NCBI GenBank assembly: GCA_902729315.2
Contig: LR746264.1
Location: 7,161,878 to 7,225,877, forward strand
Direction of reading: 5' to 3'
DNA length: 64,000 nucleotides
Source of the DNA: Spirodela intermedia
Lineage: Eukaryota; Streptophyta; Magnoliopsida; Alismatales; Araceae
Shown here one piece after another: positions 44,121 to 55,126 of the stretch. Both the position numbers and the translations under genes were made by a program. Numbering within the stretch: the first letter of the stretch is position 1; every line of letters begins with the position of its first letter. Under the pieces are notes generated by a model that was not told the DNA's origin, did no database searches, and saw only the letters and a list, made by a program, of their open reading frames with translations.

Positions 44121-46731
44121 ATGAGCCAGACCTCACACGGGAGCGACAGTTCCAGCAGGATTGTTCAGAATGATCATGTCGAGTCTTCATCAGTTGATGA
44201 AGAAAGCTCTGAAGTGCCTGCTTCGGGAACACGGCCAATGAAGAAGGGCCCCTGGACGGCTGCAGAGGATGCAGTTCTGAAAGACTACGTCAAGAAGCAT
44301 GGGAGAGGAAACTGGAATGCTGTTCAAAAGAAAACGAGACTAGCAAGGTGCGGCAAAAGCTGCCGGCTGAGATGGTCCAATCATCTGAGGGCCAATCTGA
44401 AGAAAGGTGCGTTTACCCCAGAAGAAGAGCGGACGATCATCAGGCTCCAATCTAAATTGGGCAACAAATGGGCCAAGATTTCTGAACATGTATGTGCCTT
44501 CTCCTCTTTGCATCTTTCATGCTAATTTCTTATCTTTGAAGCATAATATTTCTTTGAAAAAAAAATTAAAATTGATAATCCCGCTGCCTGTGAAATCTAC
44601 TAATAGCGCATTTCTTAATTGCCTTGTGAGTTCAATGTTTGCTTCTGTTTTCTTCACCATCTGCAATGTACAATCCGAGCATCAACAGTGTTTTATGCAA
44701 TCTTTTTCATTGTGACAACAGTGGTTCTTATCATCCATCTCAGATCAGAGGTACATCGATGAATCTAGAGGACATCCGTCATGAATATCACTCATTCACC
44801 AATAATCTTTCTTTTTTTTAATTCCCGTTCATTTTTACGATATCATAAAGAATGATTTGAACAAAAGCTCTCTGCTCTAGTATAACATTTTTTATCTGAA
44901 AATTTCGACTTTATCTATTTTTCTTTCTAATTATTGCATGTATGGTGATCATGATCTCAACGTTGATATCTGGCTAGTTGACCTTTGTAGATCATATCAC
45001 CTGTCGGATGCATATTCATAGGGTCCAAAAAATTCCCTTCTCCCTGGAATGAAGAACGGGTCAATGATGATAGATAATATCGGTGTTCAATCGACTTTCT
45101 TGATGATACTAGATATCATTTTCTTTTGCGAGATATAATCTCACATTATTCCGACAGACCATGGAAAAGGAAGTTCATGTGCATGATCAAAGGTTCCCTA
45201 TAAAGAAACCGATCTGGGTTGATGTTTGCAGCAGAGATTTAGATGAACTCCCGTCTGTTAGTGAAATTGTCTGTCATCTCGCACACAACAGCCTTTTCAC
45301 GCCCTGGCTTCTTCTCCAGCTAGAAGGGCGGACTGATAATGAGATCAAGAACTACTGGAACACGCGGATAAAGAGGTGCCATCGGACCGGTGCACCCCTC
45401 TACCCTCCAGATGTTGTTCCCCAGGGCACCGCTGACAACCCGAATGGCGGGAAAGACGACCGAGCCCAACCTGTCAGGAGGCAGAGCAACGAGGACGTGG
45501 AGTCAACGGGGTCGGATATTCCTCCCGTGTTTTTCGAAAACTTAAGACGCCGTTCTCATCCCTTCCACTTTCAGTCCCTCTTCAGCATCCCTTTAGCCGA
45601 CCTGCTGGGTAAAAGCCCGGGCTCATATGGCTTCAACATCCCTCGGCCGCCATCGGACTGCCCCAGGCCGTTTCCAGCGCCGGAGACCACCAGCACTGGA
45701 ATGCCCAGCTGCAGCCAGCTCTTGCCTTCGCCGAGGATTGACTTGCCTATGGGCGTTAACATTCCATACGATCCTGAACCTCCAGACGGCTACTTCCCTG
45801 CCTCTCAAGCTCCTCCGGAGGCTATGAAGCCGGAGCTCCCTTCACTCCAATATTCCGTCCTTGATCTGGGCGACTCCCTCGACTGCTCTCCTCCGCCGCC
45901 TACCCATGTGGCAACGAACACGTGCTTTGAATCTCCTCTGGAAGCCCGGGATCAGATCATACCGGACCATTATTTTCCTCCCCGGAACGATGGCCTACTG
46001 GAATCAGTGGTCTATGAGGCTCGCGCGTTGGCCACGGCGCGGTACAGGTCAACGGAGTTGATCTCAGAGACTCCGGCGGCGGCCACTACAGATGCTCCAA
46101 TTCAGCATACAGCTTGCCCCAACTTGGGCGCCCCCTATTCCGTTCTGGGTCATTCCGCTCCTCCGGCGCCTGATCTTCACAAGACTCCGGCGGCGGCCAC
46201 TACAGATGCTCCAATTCAACATACAGCTTGCCCCAACTTGGGCGCCCCCTATTCCGTGCTGGGTCATTCCGCTCCTCCTGCGCCTGATCGCCACAAGACT
46301 CCGGCGGCGGCCACTACAGATGCTCCAATTCAACATACAGCTTGCTCTAACTTGGGCGCCCCCTATTCCTTGCTGGGTCATTCCGCTCCTCCGGCGATGG
46401 CATCGACCGGTGAGTTGACTTCTGCACTTCATTCATGCCGAGGATTTTGATCGTGATTGAGCAGTGATTTGACGTCTGATCCTCAGATTTGGACGTGATC
46501 ATGTCGGACCCTGTGGTTGGAGACGCGGGGAGATCTCAGCTGGAAGACTTGCTGCCGTCGGACTGGCCCGATGGGGATCTCGGAATCCCGGACATCTTCC
46601 GCTGTGAGTTCACCGAGAATCCTGACATTGACGTAACTACGGTGGACTTCTCCATGCTGAACCGGGAACTGGATGCAATCGTCGGCATCCCGTGGGACGA
46701 CGATATCTTCGAGAAGTCCAAGTATCCCTGA
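44121..46731 (+). CDS. GAMYB: GAMYB-like R2R3-MYB transcription factor (MYB33/65/101 group)
   Basis: This is a nuclear activator of the gibberellin/ABA-linked GAMYB clade, acting in anther, aleurone and related programmes. Three coding exons are 44121-44489, 45320-46409 and 46487-46731, giving 567 aa. R2 (residues ~42-92) has KKGPWTAAED ... W ... W, with RCGKSCRLRWSNHLR; R3 (~95-143) has FTPEEERTII ... [20 protein letters not shown] and then NTRIKRCHRTGAPLYPP, the GAMYB signature. The intron inside R3 before LxGRTD is at the usual position. R3 has Glu125 where nearly all homologues have Pro (LPGRTD). Exon 2 contains a miR159 site and a 38-aa unit repeated almost three times (residues ~374-482). 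The acidic C-terminus (EDLLPSDWPDGD) resembles GAMYB box 3. Confidence 0.93.
45831..45851 (+). promoter_or_regulatory. miR159 target site in the GAMYB-like mRNA
   Basis: This 21-nt site contains GGAGCTCCCTTCACTCCAA, nearly complementary to plant miR159 with the usual few mismatches. It codes for PELPSLQ at residues ~294-300, the conserved position in GAMYB genes. The transcript is therefore likely to be cleaved or repressed by miR159. Confidence 0.93.
46070..46396 (+). repeat. In-frame 114-bp tandem repeat, 2.9 copies, in GAMYB-like exon 2
   Basis: Units start at 46070, 46184 and 46298. Each encodes 38 residues beginning TPAAATTDAPIQHTAC; the last is cut off after SAPPA. Copies differ at about five positions, so the expansion is recent. 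The frame is kept throughout. Confidence 0.97.
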
Positions 46732-47660
46732 GATCATTCGTCTTCTTTGCTTGGAAGAGTTCCACCTGTTCTCGCAGATTATTGACTCATCTGACGGCGG
46801 CTGAGGGCTGGCGGGAGACTGTACCATCGTACCACGCTTCTTTACTCGATTTTAATGAACTGCGCTTCGTATTCACTCCTTCCTCATCTTTTTCATTATC
46901 GTTTCACACTGTTTGTGCCTCTCTAACCCTGATGACATCATGCTTACGGTTTGGAGACGTAAGCGAGAGCAGCGGATGCCATGTCGTTCTCAGCCTACCC
47001 CCCCCCCCCCAGGGTCAAATGCGAAAGTCGTCGACAATTTTATCGATTAGACAAAGAGAGAGAGAGACAGACAGAACCAGAGATAGAGAGAGAGGGAGAG
47101 GGAGAGGGAGAGATAGGGAGAGAGAGAGAGAGAGAGTGGGGAGGGTGAGAATATTATTGGCAGGGAGTTCAAGGGTGGCAAGCTGGGGCTGTGATGTGGC
47201 TGAAGACAAGGCTGGAATTTGACTCCAGGTGTCAGCATTTTGGCAGACTTCATCTCAGAGTCAAACAGCCGCGTCATGACGGAAACTGAAGGGCCATCCT
47301 AAACGCATCCCACCCCTCTAAGCCTGAAGAAGATGATGGCGTACGGAGCAGCCGCTATTGTTGACCAGCGTCGTCGGGGCAGCCCCCTCGCCGGAGTTTC
47401 TCCATCTCCGGCGATCCACCGGCGGAAAAGAGAGTTCGCCTTGAGAAATGTAAAAGAAAAACGAGAGACCAAGAGGAAATCTCGAGGAAACAGCTGACTG
47501 CAGGATAAAAAGTACAGAAATCGCGGTGGCCGGGTTCTGCAGCTACAGATGGATGCTACAGGGAAGACTAGGGGAAGCTAGCTCTTCAGGAAGAAGCTCA
47601 TCTGATGTGATCCTCGTCAATCATCAGGCTACTCGGAGAAGTTGCAGATGAGAGGAGTTT
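46732..47660. other. Convergent 3' flanks of the MYB and VQ genes
   Basis: This stretch contains the MYB 3' UTR, a C-run at 46999-47010, an imperfect GA-rich tract at 47055-47137, and the VQ gene 3' UTR. Overlapping frames through the GA tract give only low-complexity peptides. No gene is called. Confidence 0.5.
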
Positions 47661-48314
47661 TTACATGACGCGCCATGATTCCAGTGTAGGGAAGTACGGG
47701 AAGGAGCGCGGCTCGAGGTCGAAGGCGGGGCCGCCGCCGTCCAGGGCCGGGGACCCGAAGCTGGAACCCGTCGATGGCGGGCTCGCGACCGCGCTCTCCA
47801 GCAGGAAGGACGATGTGTCCAGCGTCGGCAGGCGCCCCCCCTGCAGCGCCCCCAGGCCGCCGCCGGCGGACATCTGCGGCTCCGGCTTGTATACCACATC
47901 CTCCAGCTCCGGCGACCCACCGCCGAACCGGATCCCGGTGACCTGCTGCACCATCTCCCGGAAGTTGGCGGGGTCAGCGGTGATGTAGGTAGTCGTCGAC
48001 CGCTTCGTGGCCCGGGACTTGCGCTTGGAAATCTTCTTGCCGGTGGGGGATATCGCCGGCGAGCCCCAGCTCGGCTTCGGCGGCGCCTCCGCGTCGGAGG
48101 CGGAGAAGGGGGCCGTCGGTTCGGACTTCAGGAACGACGATGAGATGCCGTCGCCGGCGATCGCCGCCAGGATGTCGGCGTCGGAGGAGAAAGACATCTG
48201 CAGGGCCCTGGAAAAGGACATCTCCATTTCGTCGCCGCCGCCGCCGGCGTCCGAGTTGCCGGCGAAGCCCGAGGGGAAGGACCACGCCCCGAGGCCGAAG
48301 CAGTCGTTGGCCAT
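47661..48314 (-). CDS. VQ-motif protein (WRKY-interacting cofactor type)
   Basis: This is a single-exon protein of 217 aa. VQ proteins are plant nuclear or plastid cofactors that bind WRKY transcription factors or sigma factors and tune defence and growth responses. The motif FREMVQQVTG (residues 118-127) fits FxxxVQxxTG exactly. A basic KKISKRKSRATKRS stretch (93-106), likely a nuclear localisation signal, and TTTYITADPANF lead directly into it, as in the calmodulin-binding-protein-25-like VQ subgroup. The rest is low-complexity, Ser/Pro/Gly-rich and GC-rich. The C-terminus FPYFPTLESWRVM resembles that subgroup. The start ATG at 48314 is the first in the frame. Confidence 0.9.
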   Translation of the reverse strand: MANDCFGLGAWSFPSGFAGNSDAGGGGDEMEMSFSRALQMSFSSDADILAAIAGDGISSSFLKSEPTAPFSASDAEAPPKPSWGSPAISPTGKKISKRKSRATKRSTTTYITADPANFREMVQQVTGIRFGGGSPELEDVVYKPEPQMSAGGGLGALQGGRLPTLDTSSFLLESAVASPPSTGSSFGSPALDGGGPAFDLEPRSFPYFPTLESWRVM

Positions 48315-49615
48315 CTCCGCCGCTCCTCACCGGTGCACGCCTTGCTCTCTCCCGTCTCCCCCCTTCCCGTCTATTATGCACCGTCCAGATGCTGCAACTA
48401 GCGCATTTCTTGAGAGCCCAAATCGTCAGAAGCTGACCGACGGGATATCTGTGGAGGATCTGGGGAAGGAAACGACCGTGCGAGACTGGAGAGGAACAGC
48501 TGCTCGCCCGCCCCTTATTCTCCCACCTCCTCGCTAGTGAGAGAAAGAGAGAGATAGAGAGAGAGAGAGAGAGAACGGAGGAAAGCTATCATCGGCTGCT
48601 GGGTATTTAAAGAGGGTAGAAAACGCGTCCCTTGGGCCCACGTGCTCATCTCTCCCTAACCAAGAGCTCGGGTTCCCGGCCGCTGACTCCCAGTCTACCT
48701 ACATAAACAACGCGACAGCTAGGTACGGAAAATGACGGAGAGTGGATTGCCGCCGTTAAAAACCCGTTTACCTCCCGCGGGAGGGACGGTGCATAAGATC
48801 CTGCCGAAGGGGGCCAGGAGGAGCCAGAGCAGCTCTCTCTCTCTCTCACCCTGACGGCGTTCCCCCGCGCTTCGCAGTCACCGCGAGAATCAAAGTTATC
48901 ATTTTTTAACTCCCCCGTCATTCCGTCGGAGGGAGAGGGACGTCGCACAAGTTGAAGAAGAAGCCGCGTCGGCGGACCACCTGTCCTCCACCGTCGCTGC
49001 TAAGCTTCGAATCCTGCGGTCTCTCTCATCGCCGCCACCACTCCGCCGCGAGAGAAGGGAATCAAAGCCCACCCCCCACTCCGCCGCAGAGGAAGAAGCT
49101 CTCCCACCTTCTCCGCCGTTGACCTGCTGGTAAGCGTGGGTGGGGCGAGATTGAATCAGACGGTGATCACGTGAAGAAAATGGATAAAAATAAACGTCTC
49201 CGTCGGGCTTTACACGGGCCATCTGAATTCAATATGTTCTTGCTTCGATCGGACAAATGACGGAGAGGATTAGGTTATTGCACGGATTACGTTGGCGGCG
49301 GGATGATCGCGACGCTTTGGATTGGTCCTCCGACGGGGTGAAAACCAGGGGCTCTGGTCAGCCGTCGGCTGGTAGTCCGGAGATCAGTCGACGGGTAAAT
49401 GTGACGAGTGACGACGACCATGTCGTCATGGTCGGCGACACCAAGTTCCGGGCCGGGCCCGAGACCTTATAAAAGGCCGAAAACGGGATTTTCTGCCAGA
49501 CCCTAAATGACGTAAGTCCTAGCTTCACCCGCCGTATGGATCCGTCTTAGCGAGAGAGAGAGAGAGAAAGAAGAGGAAAGAGGTGGACCCAAATAAATAG
49601 GTAGCAGGCTTGGTT

Positions 49616-49726
49616 TTGACTATTTTTTTATATTTTGTGATTTGACTTTGAAGTCAAAGTGTAGAAAAAACAAGTTCGGTTTGACGCCAGGGGCGATATC
49701 TCATCTCCAATGCAGATGTACTATTG

Positions 49727-49768
<42 letters not shown>

Positions 49769-50640
49769 CTAACCAAAGTGAGTTATTGTGAATTTCAAGA
49801 AAGTTTATGTAGAATTCTAACCAAAGCCTGTTCATTTCAATATTTATTCGAACCTGTACTACACGATAATCGCCCATCAACGACACGTGCGCCGCCGTTG
49901 ACTTATTTTATTGACACGAACACCTCTTGCTTGGGTTTTACCGTGGCTGGTCAAAGGGAACCCCGATTTGTTTATCATCTGCGGCCCCGACATCGGCCCT
50001 TTAATTCCCCTCATCAATGAAGGAACGAAACAGGTTGCGCCCATGTGGTTGCGCGCGAAGTACGTACAGTCAACCATGTCGAATGAGGAGGGGACCCAAT
50101 TGACCAATATCGGATCCCTCTGATATCGACGACGTGGCACCGCGTTGACTGTCGGCTATCTCACATGCGCACCACTTTGACTTTGACCCACCCCACCCAC
50201 CCCCTCGGCTCGTCTTCTTCCCCAGCATTCCCATTAACCACGTGGCGTAGATGTAATGAAGCTGATGGGTTTTGACCAGAGCCTGAAGATTTCGACGGCC
50301 GGACGATCACCGCGAATGTCTCTTAGTCGTCGGCATGTGTAATTTTCCACTAATTCCCCTGGACTTTATCCACTGCATTAATTAGCAGATTGCCTATAAT
50401 TCCCACTGTTAGACGGCCAACACACATTCTCTCTCTTTCCCTCTATCTCTTCCTTTCTCTCTCTCTCTCTCTTCCTCTCTTTTGCTACCTATTTCTTCCT
50501 CCTTCCCTCTCTATTGCTATCTATATATCTATTTCTTCCTCTCTCTCTTTCTCTCCCTGTCAGTAGTACAGGGCATCCGAGGAGGCGTAGCTGAACTTGA
50601 GAAGATGAGGGTATTTTTGACCATTTGCATAGCGGTCAAA
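49616..50640. promoter_or_regulatory. W-box cluster
   Basis: At least eleven TTGAC[C/T] elements lie on either strand within ~1 kb. Among them is an inverted pair with 8-nt arms (49641-49648 and 49651-49658) separated by 2 nt. W-boxes are the binding sites of WRKY factors. The cluster is 1.3-2.3 kb upstream of the VQ gene; function is inferred only. Confidence 0.5.
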
Positions 50641-50916
50641 CGGCGACCTGTCAACGTCAAAGATGACGGTGGTGTGTCTACGCTTCATCAGCCGAGGGCG
50701 TCGACTTCAATGTTCGTGCAGTCCAGAAAGAGACGATAATGAACCATGGAAATTGGTCGTCTGATAAAAAAATGTATGGTGGGAAACGCTACGCGCATCC
50801 ATACGATCACGGGGACCGCGATGCAATTGGTGGGAAACTGCTCTCTACGCCGAACGACCTCATCGAAAGCTTGATAAATGGGCCGGTGCGAGAGAGAGAG
50901 AGAGAGAGAGAGAGAC

Positions 50917-51223
50917 GTTGTTCTTGGCCCAAAGTCGCAACCTAGATGGATAATGGGCCAGTGTGAGGGGCAAGGTCCAGGTGGTTGTAATTAAAGAGAT
51001 TTAGACTGCAAATCAAAATCAGTCAAGAGAGAGAGGGAGGATAGAGGGAGAGAGGGGGGGGGGGAGGGGAGAGAGAGAGAGAGAGAGAGAGGGGAGAGAG
51101 GGAGAGAGAATGTGAGAGAGGAGGGAGTTGTTCTAGGCCTCAAGCCGCAACCTAGATGGATAATGGGCCAGGGGCAAGGTCCAGGTGATTGGTAACTAAA
51201 GAGAGAGTTAGACTCCAAATCAA
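50917..51223. repeat. Diverged ~100-bp direct repeat pair
   Basis: Copies at 50917-51016 and 51127-51223 share long matching stretches, including CTAGATGGATAATGGGCCAG and GGGCAAGGTCCAGGTG. Each is preceded by GA-rich sequence. A shorter related piece (GATAAATGGGCC) lies at 50873-50884. Confidence 0.85.
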
Positions 51224-51909
51224 CGACCTGATGGCTAAACTTTAGGAAATGGCAGCTAATTATGGCTTCATGTCCTCTTCAGATGAAAATTAGTTTTTTT
51301 TATCGCAAAAATGATTCCGAAAAATGATAATTTGGGGGCCCCTGCGGCAAAATCCCCGCTTTCCTCTTACAGATCGGGTCACTCCCCCCCCCCTCCCCCA
51401 TTCTGCCTTAAACACTCCTCTCCCCCCCTTTCTCTTCCACGTTCCGAATTTCAGAACTTGGCGCGCTCCCAGTCCGGGCTTTACCCGACGGTTCGCCTCC
51501 TCCGCGCGGGGACCTCTCGCGTCCTTCCCCGTCGATCTGAACCTCGGTAAGTCTCCGCCGTCTCATCTCTCTTCCTGGTCGGATTCCTGGTTTTTTCGGG
51601 ATCATGATTTGGGTCACATTGCTAGGGTTTTCGACGTCGCGTTGCATTGAGTTCGGATTTCGCCGGCTCTAGGGGTCGGCCCGTCGCTCCTCTTCCTTCT
51701 ATCTAGGGTTACTTGCCCGATTTTCTCTGATTCGCCGTAGGATTCACAGGCACTGATATCGATTTCATTGGTGTTTCTTCGCTCTTTCAATCCAGGCTTC
51801 GTGGCGGCAGATCGCATTTTCTTCCCCTAATCTTCTTGAAGTTCCAAGGGTTTCGATCCCTGTATCGGAAAGCACTCGCTCAGGGTCTAAGGGAGCGTCT
51901 GCTTCCACC

Positions 51910-53551
51910 ATGGCAGCAACAGATCCGGCGGCGAATAACAACACATCTTCGGCCCTGGACTCGGACTCGAGGTCGGATGCCCGGAGAAGACATGCTGTTG
52001 TTGCAAGGAAGAAATCGGCCACTGATGTGGTTCCCAACGGGGGAAATTCGGGCGTGGGCAGTGATCAGGTCGTCGCCACTGGGAATAATCCAAGCCGCGC
52101 CGTAAGAGCAGAATCCACCGCCGTTCTTGAGAGGCCGCGAGAATTACCCCACGCCAAGAAAGTTGCAGTTGCAGCGTCTACAGTCTCTCCACGGCGCAGA
52201 AGGTCGACCTCGAGGCCCGAGAAGCCCCGGTGGCTGACTGTGCTCAGTATCCTCACGAAGAACTGCTTCCTCCTGATGGGGCTGTTCATCGTGGCCCGAG
52301 TGACCTGGAAATGGTCCGGCCAATTTAACGGGAACACCCACATGCCATTTGCGGCGCTCGATCTCGAGGATCAAATCTCCGACCTCAAGTCCTCCTTGAA
52401 GAAGACGGCAAAGATGATGCAGGTCCAGTTGGAGGTTGTGGACCAGAAGATTGGCAGCGAGTCTGGGAACGTCAGGCTGGAGATGTCCAGGAAGATCGAA
52501 GAGAGAAGCGCCTCCCTTGAGAAGGAGCTGAAGAAGCTGGAGGCGCGGAGTGACAACCTGGAGAATTCCTTGTCTGAACTGAAGGGTACGGGCTTCTTCT
52601 CCAAAGAAGAGTTTCAGAAATTTTACAGCGACTTCAAGAACAGACAGAGCCGCCCAGAGAGAGACGAAGAGCTCTTCACTCTCGACGAGCTTAGGAACTA
52701 CGCGAGGGAAGTCGTCGAGAAGGAGATGGAGAAGCACGTAGCCGATGGGCTCGGAAGGGTTGACTTTGCTCTGGCATCCGGCGGGGCCAGGGTGGTTCGG
52801 CACTCGGAGCCATACCTGGGGAAAAGCCTCTGGCTTCTGGTCAAAGGCCGCGGTGGAGTTGACCCCAACGCCCATAAAATGCTGCAACCAAGCTTCGGAG
52901 AGCCTGGTCAGTGCTTCCCCCTGCTGGGTGACGCAGGGTTTGTCGAAATCAAGCTAACAACGGCAATAATTCCTGATTCCATCACACTGGAACACGTCGC
53001 AAAGGTACTCAGACTTCTTCTCTCCGTAGAGGGTATGACTGATCTTTCTGTTTGGCTTCCTCCCCATGCGGGTCGTCGGAATCACATCTCGGGTCTTAGG
53101 CGAGTGTGTGGGTTTCTCCTGCTCGATCGCTGGTTTCTGCTCATTCTCTTGCCAGGATTACGATCTCCGTAGTCCGTCTTTATAAGCTGCCTTTTTTCTC
53201 TTCCTTTTTTTTTTTTTCTTAAAGTGGCCGTTTGATTCTCATCGTCGTTGACAAACCTGGGATGGGGGGTTGGTGCAGAGCGTGGCCTACGACAGGCTCA
53301 GCGCCCCGAAGGACTGCCGGGTCTCGGCGTGGCTGGAAGGGACGAGCAACGACGGCGGCGCCGAGAAGATGCGGACACTGGTGGAGTTCAGCTACGACCT
53401 GGAGGGGAGCAACGCGCAGAGCTTCAAGGTAGAGCCTGGCGGCGCTTGCAACATGGTCCGGTTTGACTTCAGCTCCAACCACGGCAGCTCCTCCCACACC
53501 TGCATCTACCGCCTGCGGGTCCACGGATGGGAACGGCCCCGCTCCACCTGA
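51910..53551 (+). CDS. SUN2: SUN-domain inner nuclear envelope protein (AtSUN1/2-like)
   Basis: This is an inner nuclear membrane protein that binds KASH proteins across the envelope (LINC complex) and acts in nuclear shape and meiotic chromosome movement. Two coding exons are 51910-53004 and 53279-53551, giving 455 aa, the size of Arabidopsis SUN2. The nucleoplasmic N-terminus has a basic cluster (SPRRRRSTSRPEKPR). One transmembrane segment is at ~113-131 (LLMGLFIVARVTW at its end), followed by a coiled coil at ~148-220. The SUN domain spans ~285-455: DFALASGGARVVRHSEPY, GQCFPLLGDAGFVEIKL, EHVAK/SVAYDRLSAPKDCRVSAW and CIYRLRVHG. The single intron is at the place expected for plant SUN genes as I recall. 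Choice between SUN1 and SUN2 is not secure. Confidence 0.94.
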
Positions 53552-54277
53552 GGGGGGGCCCCATTCTTCGCCTCTGTTTTCTTTTCTCTCATATATATTT
53601 TTCTTCTCTCTCTAGGTCCCGGTAAAAATCTCACGCCTCCCCGCTCGTTTTGATTTTCTGGTGGAGGGGGGGGGGTCGGCAGGGTAGAGAGAGAGAGCTG
53701 CTGGGCGGTGTGGACCGCTGACATGAATCCACTGTGCCGGGTGAAGAGGGTAGGACAGGATTCCAGCCTGGCTATGTACGCCGATGGAGAGCTAGAGAGA
53801 GAAGAATCCAATGAAGTGAGCATTTTGCTCGCTGCCGTTTGGATCGGGTTACGACCCTTTACTTCACCTTCTCTCTCCACCTTGGACGAGAATCGCCTCT
53901 CACTCTTCTTCTCTTCTCTCACTGAACCAACAGGATCTATCAGCAGTGTCGCCGCAGCTCTGAGAAGTAGACGATCCGGGTTCTGATTTCGCACGTGCGA
54001 TACATGCTTTGGGTCCGTTAAACACGTGGATTAAAGACGAGAGTGTTGTTTTCTCTCACAACTGTAGAAACTGCCTGGGGGGATGGATCACGAGAGAGAG
54101 AGAGAACGGGGGATATATTTACTAATATTTTATAACATAGGGTCTATCGATTATTTGAAGAGGAGTAATTTTTTCTAGGAAACGGGCGGAATCCCGTATT
54201 TAGTAGATTTTACCAAAATGGTGCACGATTAATATGCTATTTATTACATTTATCGTAAGATAAAAAATGCAAAACCT
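53552..54277. other. Intergenic: SUN 3' flank and tRNA-Glu 3' flank
   Basis: This stretch contains the SUN 3' UTR with a short G-run (53665-53673) and GA tracts at 53686-53697 and 54092-54104. No gene is recognised. Confidence 0.5.
54271..54274 (-). terminator. Pol III terminator of tRNA-Glu
   Basis: A TTTT run on the minus strand begins four bases after the tRNA 3' end, and a longer T-run follows at about 54261-54266. Confidence 0.6.
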
Positions 54278-54351
54278 TTCCGTTGCCGGGATTTGAACCC
54301 GGGTCGCCTGGGTGAAAGCCAGATATCCTAACCGGACTAGACGACAACGGA
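54278..54351 (-). tRNA. tRNA-Glu (anticodon TTC)
   Basis: Read on the minus strand from 54351, acceptor TCCGTTG pairs with CAACGGA and the discriminator is A54278. The anticodon stem TCTGG/CCAGG holds loop CTTTCAC, with anticodon TTC at 54316-54314. The T-arm has GGTTCAAATCC. No intron is present. Length is 74 nt. Confidence 0.96.
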
Positions 54352-55126
54352 AGTGTAAGCAAGTAAATATAGTTTCTAAATATTCCTAAAATACTTTTCC
54401 CCCCTGATGAGCTCCTCGCGCTGACAGTCAAGGTGCGTCCTGGAAAGGCTGGTCTCATCACTTCCTCCCCTTCTACCGTTCCTACAGAGGAAAAGCTCCG
54501 GTCTTTGCCCGCGTTCGGCCTCGCCCTCGCCCCCCGCCCGGACTGACTCACAGTCTTCCCTTTTCTGGCCCCGCTTTCGCGCCGCCGGTGGTCTCGGGAA
54601 TCCTGACACTCGGATCTCGGTTGGGTTCTGTATCCGTTTCTCCTAGCTCACCTACTCCTATCGTCGACGTACTCACTGCAGGGCTAACCAGTGAGGGAAG
54701 TTGGTGGGCGGGGTTGCCGCTGAATTTGTTTAGATCGCCTTCTGATCTCTCTGTTCCTTCGTTGCGGTCGGCTTCGTCGTGTATGCTTCATTGGACGTGC
54801 ATTGTATGAGGGGAGAATTTTCCCATTCCTTGTTTCGGCTTTGTTCGTCGTCTGAACCAGCCCGTGTCTATGGTCGATTTCTTTCTGTTGTTTTCGCAGC
54901 ATTTTTTCTCCTCTTCCAGGAATTCGGCTTCAGCTCAGTTTTTGGTCTCTCTATCACATTATCCTCTTTCCTGTCGCTCGATATCTTCCCCTGATTTGCC
55001 TTATGATTTCAGTTCCGATTCCTCGCTCCGCTGGGTTTCAGTTCTCGCAACTGAGCTCAAGTAGGGCCCTTCGATCTCTATAAGACAGACAGGCGGAGGA
55101 GGGTCGTCGCTGGCTAGAGAGAGGAA
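54352..55126. other. 5' flank and leader of the LRR receptor kinase gene
   Basis: This stretch lies between the tRNA-Glu 5' end and the receptor-kinase start codon. Pyrimidine-rich, T-rich sequence from 54590 onward looks like a plant leader, possibly with a 5' UTR intron. No gene is recognised. Confidence 0.45.

Larger units (their letters stand above)
48315..51909. other. Intergenic 3.6 kb between divergent VQ and SUN genes
   Basis: The left part is the VQ promoter side, with a TATA-like TTTAAATA near 48603-48610 (minus). GA tracts are at 48541-48574, 49551-49566, 49731-49767, 50890-50915 and 51068-51111. A TATAAAA element at 49468-49474 on the plus strand has no attached gene. Many W-boxes lie at 49616-50640 and a 100-bp direct repeat at 50917-51223. 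No domain-bearing frame is present. The last ~400 nt are probably the SUN gene leader. Confidence 0.5.

Noticed and set aside
46064-46432. Repeat-encoded frames on both strands of the GAMYB tandem array
   Set aside because: They arise because the 114-bp unit is a multiple of three, so any open frame persists through the array. Only the MYB frame is conserved.
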